In this document: piece by piece, positions 1 to 6,609 of the stretch
Position numbering within the stretch: position 1 is the stretch's first letter
How the letters are laid out: every line of letters starts with the position of its first letter
Assembly (NCBI GenBank): GCA_022764165.1
Contig: JALERM010000177.1
Coordinates: forward strand, 1 to 63,367
Source: Eubacterium sp.
Lineage (GTDB): Bacteria > Bacillota > Clostridia > Lachnospirales > Lachnospiraceae
Reading direction: 5' to 3'
Length of the DNA: 63,367 nt
Made by a program: the position numbers and the translations under genes
The notes under the pieces: generated by a model
Seen by the model: the letters and a program-made list of their open reading frames with translations, nothing else
The model's database searches: none
What the model was told of the DNA's origin: nothing

Positions 1-965
1 CACAGATACTCTAATTTATCGATCAGCTTTCCATAGGGGATCGACGTAAAGCTTTGATTGTTCACTTTACCCATGTCAGCACTTCTCTGAAATGTCTCCT
101 GATATCCCACTACCAGTCTTCCGATATCGTTCTTCAGGCAATCGTCTATGATCCTCCGTGCCGCTTTGCTTATATAGTCATTTACTTTATTATTCCGGTT
201 CCTCAGCAGAGCCTGCTGACGTTTCGTTCGTCTCCGGTCCTTTCTCTGTCTGTCCCTGATCGATTGCAGACGGGCATTCTCCTTGTTGTACCACTGATTG
301 ACTGCCTTCAGCCTTCTGCCGTCAATGATGAAACTCCTCCCTGTGTCTGTTACTGCTGTTACAAGGTTATTGATCCCCAGATCCAGTGCCAGTGTATGGC
401 CGTGGTTTAACTTTTTCTGAATACATTCCACTTCATATGTATACTGTATTTCAAAAAACCTGGCATCTGCTTTAGGGATGATACGGATCTCCTTCACCTT
501 TTTATCCAGCAGGATCGGCGGGATCGTGATCTCAATGGTCTTATGCGTTTTTCTGAACGTATTGGAAAAAGGGATGACCAGTTTATTTCCCCTTAACCTT
601 ACAAAACCAATGATCAGTGTGGCATATCCATCTTTTGGGAGATAGTTCGGCAGTCTGCACTCATGAGAACTGACCTTTCCTTCTTTCACAAGCCTGAGCA
701 GTCCAAAAAATGACTGAAAGGATCCATCCACTTCTTTCAGGATCTGCTGTGCCATATTGGAATTCAAGATCTTATAGTTTTCCGATTGTTTCAAAAGTGA
801 ATAATTCTTCTGATAGTTTAAGTATTTTTTCGTTTTAAAATAATACTGTCTGACATTATAGATCGCCTGGTTCGATAGATTTTTCGCAGTATGACAAAGT
901 TCCTTTAAGGTTTTGTAATCATCCCTGGACAGATGTTTTACCTGCTGTTTTATAGTCAGATACAT
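1..965 (-). CDS. tnpB: TnpB-type RNA-guided nuclease of an IS200/IS605 element, C-terminus beyond the window
   Basis: An open frame starts at 965 (ATG, with AGGAGG-like RBS a few bases upstream) and runs off the left edge after 321 codons. It begins MYLTIKQQVKHLSRDD. The RuvC-I motif ALDLGINNLVTAV is visible, with its Asp near residue 195, and is followed by the conserved basic segment of OrfB_IS605 proteins. Known family members are DNA nucleases guided by an RNA made from the element's right end, which here would lie outside the window. At the place where many TnpBs have a VVxEDL-type RuvC-II motif this protein reads LVVGYQETF, so the canonical Glu position is Gly and a Glu lies three residues later (near residue 290). 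No TnpA is seen in this window. The zinc finger and RuvC-III cannot be seen. Confidence 0.87.
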   Translation of the reverse strand, partial: MYLTIKQQVKHLSRDDYKTLKELCHTAKNLSNQAIYNVRQYYFKTKKYLNYQKNYSLLKQSENYKILNSNMAQQILKEVDGSFQSFFGLLRLVKEGKVSSHECRLPNYLPKDGYATLIIGFVRLRGNKLVIPFSNTFRKTHKTIEITIPPILLDKKVKEIRIIPKADARFFEIQYTYEVECIQKKLNHGHTLALDLGINNLVTAVTDTGRSFIIDGRRLKAVNQWYNKENARLQSIRDRQRKDRRRTKRQQALLRNRNNKVNDYISKAARRIIDDCLKNDIGRLVVGYQETFQRSADMGKVNNQSFTSIPYGKLIDKLEYL

Positions 966-1023
966 GCTGTGCTTCCTCCTTTCTTCGAATATTGAAAACT
1001 TAAGTTGTTTACTACATGTATCC

Positions 1024-1053
1024 ATTCTATCAGAACATATGTTCTTTTGTCAA
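1024..1053 (-). promoter_or_regulatory. tnpB promoter with an embedded LexA (SOS) box
   Basis: On the minus strand TTGACA (1048-1053) and TAGAAT (1024-1029) are separated by 18 bp. Between them lies the perfect palindrome GAACATATGTTC (1033-1044), which fits the Gram-positive LexA/DinR core GAAC-N4-GTTC. A repressor bound there would block the -35/-10 interval. That this promoter is SOS-controlled is inferred from the motif alone. Confidence 0.7.
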
Positions 1054-1069
1054 GTTTTTTCGCATTCAT

Positions 1070-1091
1070 CCCCTACCTGCAGAGGAAGGGG
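1070..1091. repeat. Imperfect hairpin at the element end, inside the permease 3' end
   Basis: A 9-bp stem with one mismatch (1070-1078 with 1083-1091) and a 4-base loop lies between the tnpB promoter and the interrupted permease. IS200/IS605 elements have subterminal hairpins rather than terminal inverted repeats, so this is probably the left-end hairpin. The permease frame stops inside it (TAG at 1073-1075). The exact element boundary, probably near 1100-1115, is not resolved. Confidence 0.5.
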
Positions 1092-2056
1092 TATTCTGCG
1101 TTTATTTTGATAAATACTCCCAACAGTTTCGGTTTTACCGCTTTGCGCAGCATAACCATGGAAGGCAGGCTCAAGGTGGTAACCGCCATCATGAAGCTTA
1201 AAATAGTACCAAGCAGTGCACCCTTAGCCAGCAATGCTTCCGCAACAGGAATCGTGCCAAATATGTCAGCATACATGGGAACACCGACCATTACAGCCAG
1301 CACCACCCCGAAGGGATTGTTACTTCCAAGGATGTTCTGAATCCAGGTTTCAGGAATCCAGTTATGAATGACAGCACCGATTCCGACTCCAATGAGAATA
1401 TACGGAAATACTTTTTTAAATGTTCCCACAACCTGCTCTCTGGCATAAATCAGACGATCTTTTACTTTCAGATCAGGGGCATCAATATCAATACTGCCCT
1501 TTGCCCTGCGTATGAACTCTTCCACGTAATTTTCCATATGCAGCTTCTCAATAATCGTACCGCCAACAACCGCAATGATCAGACCAACAATCACATAGAC
1601 AATTGCCACTTTCACCCCGAAAATACTCATCAGCAGAACAAGACTTCCTAAATCTACCATCGGGGAAGAAATCAAAAATGAAAAAGTCACTCCCAACGGC
1701 AGACCTGCACTGGTAAATCCGATAAACAATGGAATGGACGAGCAGGAGCAAAAAGGTGTCACAGTACCTAACAGTGCGGCAATAATATTTGCCCAAATCC
1801 CACGAAATTGTCCCAAAATTCGTTTGCTGCGCTCCGGCGGAAAGAAACTCTGAATATAGGAAATCACAAAAATCAGAAAACAAAGCAGCACTGTAATTTT
1901 AATCACATCATAGAGAAAAAAGTGAACACTCCCTCCCCAGCGTGATGCTGTATCCAGCCCCAGGGCTGACAGACCATTACCAATGACTGCATGCAGCCAT
2001 TTCATACCAAGCACCTGATCCTGAATAAAAAGCCAGACAGAGTGCAAGGCTTCCAT
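1073..2056 (-). CDS. Permease of the UPF0718/ArsP-like family, 3' end cut off by the tnpB element
   Basis: A multi-pass membrane protein with the family hallmark TPFCSCSSIPLFIGF near residue 110 (Cys motif) and a second permease repeat near GVGIGAVIHNWIPE. ArsP-like permeases export organoarsenicals; others in the family are uncharacterised, so the substrate is open. The start at 2056 is chosen because AAAGGAGATGG precedes it closely; an upstream in-frame ATG at 2113 lacks this. The protein looks normal up to KPKLLGVFI and then ends in an unrelated 11-residue tail ending at 1073, where family members continue with a further transmembrane helix. The IS200/IS605-type element therefore appears to have removed the last helix. 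An ArsR gene lies just upstream on the same strand. Probably inactive or impaired. Confidence 0.8.
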   Translation of the reverse strand: MEALHSVWLFIQDQVLGMKWLHAVIGNGLSALGLDTASRWGGSVHFFLYDVIKITVLLCFLIFVISYIQSFFPPERSKRILGQFRGIWANIIAALLGTVTPFCSCSSIPLFIGFTSAGLPLGVTFSFLISSPMVDLGSLVLLMSIFGVKVAIVYVIVGLIIAVVGGTIIEKLHMENYVEEFIRRAKGSIDIDAPDLKVKDRLIYAREQVVGTFKKVFPYILIGVGIGAVIHNWIPETWIQNILGSNNPFGVVLAVMVGVPMYADIFGTIPVAEALLAKGALLGTILSFMMAVTTLSLPSMVMLRKAVKPKLLGVFIKINAEYPFLCR

Positions 2057-2140
2057 AAAACCATCTCCTTTCAAATTGATATATTCAAAACATTCAATGT
2101 GTTTTCCCAACAAAAAGCCATCTTTCCCGATGGCTTATCC

Positions 2141-2458
2141 TCATTCACCACAGAGATTTTCATCCTGTTCATCAACATTATTCAACGTCACAAGCTGTTC
2201 CAAAATCTTCTGTGCTCGTTTGGTGCCTTCCGGATTGATGGAATAATGTACCCATTTTCCTTCTTTGCGTCCCTGCACGATATCAGCATCACACAACAAT
2301 TTCATATGGTGCGACAGAGTGGGCTGTGTAATATGCAGTTCATCCAGCAATTTACAGGCACACTTTTCCCCCGTCCTGAGCTGTTCTAAAATTTTCAGAC
2401 GATTTTCATCACAAAAGGCCTTAAACACCTTTACAGTATCATTATATGCAGATGACAT
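2141..2458 (-). CDS. ArsR/SmtB-family metal-responsive repressor
   Basis: A winged-helix protein of 105 residues. Its CACKLLDELHITQPTLSHHM segment matches the ArsR recognition-helix region, with the CxC pair in the place of the ArsR metal-binding ELCVCDL box. A further Cys lies near the C-terminus (ENLCGE). In this family arsenite/antimonite or Cd/Pb/Zn binding releases DNA. Start ATG at 2458 is preferred over GTG at 2467 because GAGGTG sits six bases before it. The permease gene follows on the same strand after about 85 bp, so the two probably form one arsenic-type resistance unit controlled by this repressor; the effector is inferred. Confidence 0.85.
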   Translation of the reverse strand: MSSAYNDTVKVFKAFCDENRLKILEQLRTGEKCACKLLDELHITQPTLSHHMKLLCDADIVQGRKEGKWVHYSINPEGTKRAQKILEQLVTLNNVDEQDENLCGE

Positions 2459-2468
2459 TGCTTTCACC

Positions 2469-2525
2469 TCACATTTATGTTTATCTATGTGTTCATATCA
2501 TAAACCATACATCGATATTTGTCAA
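2469..2525 (-). promoter_or_regulatory. arsR-permease promoter and probable ArsR operator
   Basis: TTGACA (2520-2525), 17-bp spacer and TATGAT (2497-2502) on the minus strand form a near-consensus promoter. Just downstream, 2471-2490 reads as an imperfect inverted repeat with ACATA...ATGT arms around the predicted transcript start, typical in form and place for an ArsR operator. Confidence 0.65.
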
Positions 2526-2555
2526 TAGGACATTCTCCTGTCCTACACCCTATCC

Positions 2556-2714
2556 CCTCAATAGTTACTGTTCACTCCGTGACCAGTAACACGCTTCGCG
2601 ATGCACAGAAATGATGCATTCTGCATCATTTCGCACTGTATGCCTCGGGATTTTCGTGCTTACAGCACGAAAACACCTCGCGGGATAGTGCCGTGTGAAC
2701 AGTAACCCTCAATA
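2556..2714. mobile_element. 143-bp MITE with 12-bp inverted repeats and 8-bp target duplication
   Basis: The element spans 2564-2706. Its ends are the perfect 12-bp inverted repeat GTTACTGTTCAC. It is flanked on both sides by CCTCAATA (2556-2563 and 2707-2714), an 8-bp target-site duplication. Inside are nested hairpins, for example AAATGATGCA/TGCATCATTT and TTTTCGTGCT/AGCACGAAAA. It encodes no protein, so it must have been moved by a transposase elsewhere. It inserted at the 3' end of the antiporter pseudogene. Confidence 0.82.
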
Positions 2715-3494
2715 ACTTTTTATAACTCAGATCCATTCCCACAGCCCCCAACGGTGCCGTAATCAGAATCGACAATACCGCCACCGAGAGCACGATATTT
2801 CCGCAGGATAACCCCATAGCCAGCGGCACGGAACCGATGGCAGCCTGTACGGTTGCTTTAGGCAAATAAGCGATCATGCAATACAAACGTTCTTTCTGAT
2901 TCAGTTTTGTTCCCATCATGCACAGCCATACTCCAGCACAGCGGAAGACAAGTCCGATTAGAATCATCCACACCGCTCCCGGTCCCGCTTTCAGTGTATA
3001 TCGAATATCTACAGCTGCACCTACCAGCACAAATAAAATAACTTCCGCTGCCAGCCACAGTTTTCCGTATTTTGCCTGCAGGCGACCGGTTACCTCCGGC
3101 ACACTCCGCATGGCCAGTACCATTGCCATACTCATAATGGCCAGAAGTCCGGATACGGCAATGATGCCTTCCAGCCAATCTTCTATCGCCAGTAACAGAA
3201 ATGCAGTTCCCAGAACAATGATAACTTTCATGCTGTTTCTGACCAGGTTCTGATGAGAATAGCTGGTTTCAAAAAACCATGCCAAAGCAAATCCGACGAG
3301 TGCCCCCAGTGCAATTCCAAGTACGATTGAAACCGGAATATTCATCAGATCCAGCAGCTGCATACTGCCGCTCTGTGCGGTCTCAACAATATACCGGTAA
3401 TCAGCATACCAATAATACGCGGTAGCCGGATTTTCTGACAAATTGCCGCAAATCCAAGCCCGACAAGAAATACAAGTGCAAGTGACGTTAACAT
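2626..3494 (-). pseudogene. Cation:proton antiporter (CPA/NhaP-like) with internal deletion and MITE-altered C-terminus
   Basis: The native start is at 3494 (GGAGGA RBS) and reads MLTSLALVFLVGLGFAAICQ, followed by KIRLPRIIGMLITGI, a normal antiporter N-terminus. After about 36 codons the frame is lost near 3380-3390, and from there another frame carries the rest (VETAQSGSMQLLDL... to AYLPKATVQAAIGSVPLAMG, the conserved second-half motif). Family members have roughly 100-130 more residues between these points, so an internal deletion plus frameshift is inferred. The C-terminus reads into the MITE, adding about 27 foreign residues. Almost certainly non-functional. Confidence 0.75.
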
Positions 3495-3519
3495 ACAATT
3501 TTTCCTCCGATTTCCAATA

Positions 3520-3765
3520 TCATTGAAGTACGCTCAAATCAAGCCGATAGATAAAATCACCTTCCACCGCCTGCTTCATCATCATTCCGGCAAGATAAAC
3601 CGGGCAATAAAATATCTGGTCTTTCACCTGAATATTTTCATTACAAAAAACAATTGCCTGTTTGATATCATACAATTCATTTTTCATCACATGATCCAGT
3701 GCCCGATGTCTCGAATAATCTTTACCTGATTTCACTTCAATGGGTATCACATCACCCTTATCCTC
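3520..3765 (-). pseudogene. C-terminal remnant of a DUF4143-type AAA ATPase
   Basis: About 80 codons encode DKGDVIPIEVKSGKDYSRH and then end in a typical C-terminal segment. The VIPIEVKSGKDY motif is the conserved PD-(D/E)XK-like core found near the end of AAA/DUF4143 ATPases, which are about 400-450 residues long. The P-loop, helicase-like core and start are missing, and an in-frame stop (TAA, 3766-3768) lies directly upstream. The promoter-like region with repeats at 3784-3863 now abuts the fragment, so most of the gene body was deleted. Confidence 0.7.
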
Positions 3766-3783
3766 TTATATAATATGCCACCA

Positions 3784-3863
3784 TTTGTCCGTTTTTCCAA
3801 GTGTTTTTTAAATATTTTGTCCGTTTTTCCATTGAATTTTTCATGATTTTGTCCGTTTTTCCA
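3784..3863. repeat. Three direct repeats with exact 32-bp period
   Basis: The 16-mer TTTGTCCGTTTTTCCA occurs at 3784-3799, 3816-3831 and 3848-3863. Spacers are 16 bp and differ from one another. The period equals about three helical turns, so all copies face the same side of the DNA. On the minus strand they lie upstream of a TATTATA-like -10 and the ATPase remnant, so they look like operator or activator sites rather than coding repeats (32 is not a multiple of 3). Confidence 0.7.
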
Positions 3864-3886
3864 ACATCTTCATTTTAAAAGAAGTT

Positions 3887-3912
3887 AAAGCCTCCGCAGA
3901 TTGCAGAGGCTT
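3887..3912 (-). terminator. Intrinsic terminator after ohyA
   Basis: AAGCCTC...GAGGCTT stem-loop just past the oleate hydratase stop codon; on the minus strand it is followed by a T-rich stretch. Confidence 0.7.
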
Positions 3913-3919
3913 ACCTGAA

Positions 3920-5890
3920 CTAAATCATACCTTCTTTGATCACATCATGATCTCTCAGCACTTTTTCTATCACTGTCCCTTTCACCAGACGAAGCAGCGG
4001 TTTCTTTAATGCATTCAATGGTCCGGGCAGCTGGATTTCCAGAGGGGATTTTCCATCCATCAGCTTGACGGTGCTGTCCAGCAATTCACGGATATCGTAG
4101 ACACTTCCCCATACTTCCGGAACGCCTCTGTCCACACCTAGCAGACCGTATACTGCTTCCATCGCAGTTCTTACTGAGTATTCCGTTGTGAAAACTGTAT
4201 CCCTGGGAGTATCGGCAAACTGTCCCAGGAATGCGAAGTTTACACATCCATCAGGAATGACATCCGGGCGGTCACCTTTTGTTCTGGGCATAAAGAAGGC
4301 AGTAATGTACGGCATCATCGTAGGTACACAGACAGCACTCTTCTCGGCCAGTTCTTCAATCTGCTCCACCGGAACTCCCAGATGATACAGCCATTCCTCT
4401 GTAATTTCCTTACCGGTACATTCCTTCATTGGTTTTTTCACGTAATCACCGGGAACATCGGTAAATAATCCATAAACCCAGACACAAACCTTATCCCGAT
4501 CCTGCTCCTTGAACTGTCCCTGTCTGTTGATGGTCCAGCTCAGCAGCCATTTGGAATCCTGACAGCTGACAATACCTCCGGTCACCACATTTCCGCTCTT
4601 CGGATCACGTTTGCAGATATTGGTAATATAAGGAATAATTTTGTCATCCAGTGTCGTAATGGTTGCAGACTCCCAGTTTGTTTTGGAAATATCAGAACAG
4701 AATTTTTCCGGATGTCCGAAAGAAGGATCCTGTTTTGCGATATTTTTCCACAGATTCCAGCAGCCGCTTGTGCGAACCTCTGCATCCCCGTTGGGGGCAT
4801 GATTCTGATCACCGTAAATGGTCCCTTCGGTACAGCTTCCGTTTGTCACAAAGACAAGATCATTTTCCGTCAGAAGGATGCCTTTTTCTATTCCTTTCAC
4901 TTTGCATTCAATTGCTGTAGCCACTTTCCTGTTATCTTTGCATTCAAAAATAACATTGGTCACTTCTGTGTTGAACTGGAAGTCTACCCCTGCAGCCTCC
5001 AGATATTTCTGCATCGGAAGAATCAGAGATTCATACTGATTATATTTTGTAAATTTGAGAGCACTGAAATCCGGAAGACCTGCGATATGATGAATAAATC
5101 TCTGGAAATACAGCTTCATTTCCAAAGCACTGTGCCAGTTTTCAAAAGCAAACATGGTTCTCCAATACAGCCAGAACGTGGACTGGAATACCTCATCATC
5201 GAAAACATCTTCGATGGTCTTATCATACAGATCTTCATCTTTTGTCATGAAAAGCTTCATGATTTCCATACAGCCTTTCTGACTCAGGTTAAATTTGCCA
5301 TCGGTATGTGCATCTTCTCCCCGATTCACTGTCGCTCTGCACAGGGAATAATTGGGGTCGTGCTTGTTCAGCCAGTAAAACTCATCCAGCACGGATGCCC
5401 CCGGTGTCTCCAGGGATGGAATACTTCTGAACAAATCCCAGAGACATTCGAAATGATTTTCCATTTCACGGCCGCCGCGCATCACATACCCTCTGGATGG
5501 ATCGAAAATACCATCACAGGCACCGCCTGCAATATCCATAGCTTCCAGAATATGAATATGAGAGCCAGGCATCTGCCCGTCACGTACAAGGAAACATGCC
5601 GCTGCCAGAGAGGCAAGACCACTTCCTACAATATACGCATTTTTCTCATCCACACCCTCTGGCTTCTTGGGCCGTGCAAAAGCTTCATAATTTCCGTTAC
5701 TGTAATAAATACCCTTGCTGTTCTTCTCATACTTTCCACGTTCCGTATTGCGGTAGCCATTATTCTGAACAGGGACTTTTTTCACTTCACTTTTTTCATT
5801 ACTCTTAGCCTTCTTTGCCACAATCGCCGCTGCACCTGCACCTGCTGCAAGAGCTGCTGCCACACCAAGTTTATTAGATTTCTTTGCCAT
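3920..5890 (-). CDS. ohyA: Oleate hydratase (myosin-cross-reactive antigen family)
   Basis: FAD-dependent hydratase that adds water to the cis-9 bond of oleic or linoleic acid to give 10-hydroxy acids, a detoxification step for unsaturated fatty acids in gut bacteria. The FAD-binding motif GSGLASLAAACFLVRDG lies near residue 90, followed by ILEAMDIAGGACDG and the conserved RGGREMENHFECLWDLF. Start ATG at 5890 (MAKKSNKLG) is preferred to 5962 because of the AAGGCGG RBS. The first 40 residues are an Ala/Lys-rich segment (AAALAAGAGAAAIVAKKAK) that resembles a membrane anchor. Length about 656 residues, slightly above the usual 590 because of this N-terminal extension. A TetR gene lies directly upstream and is its likely regulator. 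Confidence 0.93.
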   Translation of the reverse strand: MAKKSNKLGVAAALAAGAGAAAIVAKKAKSNEKSEVKKVPVQNNGYRNTERGKYEKNSKGIYYSNGNYEAFARPKKPEGVDEKNAYIVGSGLASLAAACFLVRDGQMPGSHIHILEAMDIAGGACDGIFDPSRGYVMRGGREMENHFECLWDLFRSIPSLETPGASVLDEFYWLNKHDPNYSLCRATVNRGEDAHTDGKFNLSQKGCMEIMKLFMTKDEDLYDKTIEDVFDDEVFQSTFWLYWRTMFAFENWHSALEMKLYFQRFIHHIAGLPDFSALKFTKYNQYESLILPMQKYLEAAGVDFQFNTEVTNVIFECKDNRKVATAIECKVKGIEKGILLTENDLVFVTNGSCTEGTIYGDQNHAPNGDAEVRTSGCWNLWKNIAKQDPSFGHPEKFCSDISKTNWESATITTLDDKIIPYITNICKRDPKSGNVVTGGIVSCQDSKWLLSWTINRQGQFKEQDRDKVCVWVYGLFTDVPGDYVKKPMKECTGKEITEEWLYHLGVPVEQIEELAEKSAVCVPTMMPYITAFFMPRTKGDRPDVIPDGCVNFAFLGQFADTPRDTVFTTEYSVRTAMEAVYGLLGVDRGVPEVWGSVYDIRELLDSTVKLMDGKSPLEIQLPGPLNALKKPLLRLVKGTVIEKVLRDHDVIKEGMI

Positions 5891-5949
5891 AATCAAAACC
5901 GCCTTTCTGCTAATCAAAAATAAAGGAATATGTTTCTTTGTATGCACAC

Positions 5950-5978
5950 ATATTATCCCCACAGAAATGGGATTTCAA
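5950..5978 (-). promoter_or_regulatory. ohyA promoter
   Basis: TTGAAA (5973-5978), 17-bp spacer, TAATAT (5950-5955) on the minus strand, about 60 bp upstream of the chosen start. Confidence 0.6.
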
Positions 5979-5988
5979 TTTACAAAAA

Positions 5989-6021
5989 TAGACCAATGAT
6001 AAAAAACTTATCATTGATCTA
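5989..6021. promoter_or_regulatory. Inverted repeat between tetR and ohyA: operator or tetR terminator
   Basis: Arms TAGACCAATGATAA (5989-6002) and TTATCATTGATCTA (6008-6021) match in 13 of 14 positions. The site ends 10 bp upstream of the ohyA -35 hexamer, as expected for a TetR operator. On the minus strand it is followed by TATTTTTG, so it could also terminate tetR. The two roles are not exclusive. Confidence 0.55.
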
Positions 6022-6035
6022 CTTTTGATAAAATA

Positions 6036-6590
6036 TCATTTTGAAAAGTTTTGAATGGAATTAGTTATGTTTCCTTTCAATGCAGTACTCATTTTTTCCA
6101 CGATTACATGGTAGTCTGCTTTCATTCCCTGCTTAATCCAGTCCAGCATGATTCCTACAAATCCGTATTTGTAGAATTCTGCTATAAATGTTTTGTCCTC
6201 CTGAGTGATGTTTACCCCCACGGATTTTTCTTCCACCACGCCCATAATCAGCTGATATGTAAGTCTGAAAAGATAATTTTCAATCTGTTCCCGGCTGACA
6301 GAGTGGTATACGTTCATAATGAATGGTTTGTTTTCCAGAACAGCTTCAAAGATCTGTTCCAGACCTTCCTGCCAGCTGTCATATGTCTTTTTTCCCTGCA
6401 GAGCACGGGAGGCATCTTCCATGCAGGCCCACTCAACCAGATCGTAAATGTCTTTAAAATGATAGTAGAATGCCATGCGGCTGATCCCACAGTCTTCTGT
6501 CAAGTCATTGATTGTAATTTTGTCCAGAGGTTTTTGAAGCAGCAGTTTTTTCAAAGAAACCTCCAGGGCATATTTTGTCATATTGGCCAT
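6036..6590 (-). CDS. TetR-family regulator, probable ohyA regulator
   Basis: A 184-residue protein whose N-terminal helix-turn-helix reads ITINDLTEDCGISRMAFYYHFKD, the classic TetR DNA-binding signature. The C-terminal part (residues about 75-175) is a DhaS/TetR_C-like all-helical effector domain. It lies about 20 bp downstream of a MATE exporter gene and upstream of ohyA, all on the minus strand, so a fatty-acid-responsive unit (exporter, sensor, hydratase) is plausible. The ligand is inferred from context only. Confidence 0.85.
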   Translation of the reverse strand: MANMTKYALEVSLKKLLLQKPLDKITINDLTEDCGISRMAFYYHFKDIYDLVEWACMEDASRALQGKKTYDSWQEGLEQIFEAVLENKPFIMNVYHSVSREQIENYLFRLTYQLIMGVVEEKSVGVNITQEDKTFIAEFYKYGFVGIMLDWIKQGMKADYHVIVEKMSTALKGNITNSIQNFSK

Positions 6591-6609
6591 ATTCCGTCTC
6601 CACTCCGTT

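Noticed and set aside
54-410. 118-residue plus-strand frame at the left edge
   Set aside because: Lies antisense within the tnpB gene, has no RBS, and its protein shows no family pattern.
3784-3863. Three regularly spaced repeats as a CRISPR remnant
   Set aside because: Repeat and spacer are only 16 bp each, shorter than any known CRISPR unit, no leader or cas genes nearby.
4712-5923. 403-residue open frame on the plus strand
   Set aside because: Antisense shadow of oleate hydratase; no RBS, no family features, and the opposite strand encodes a fully conserved enzyme.
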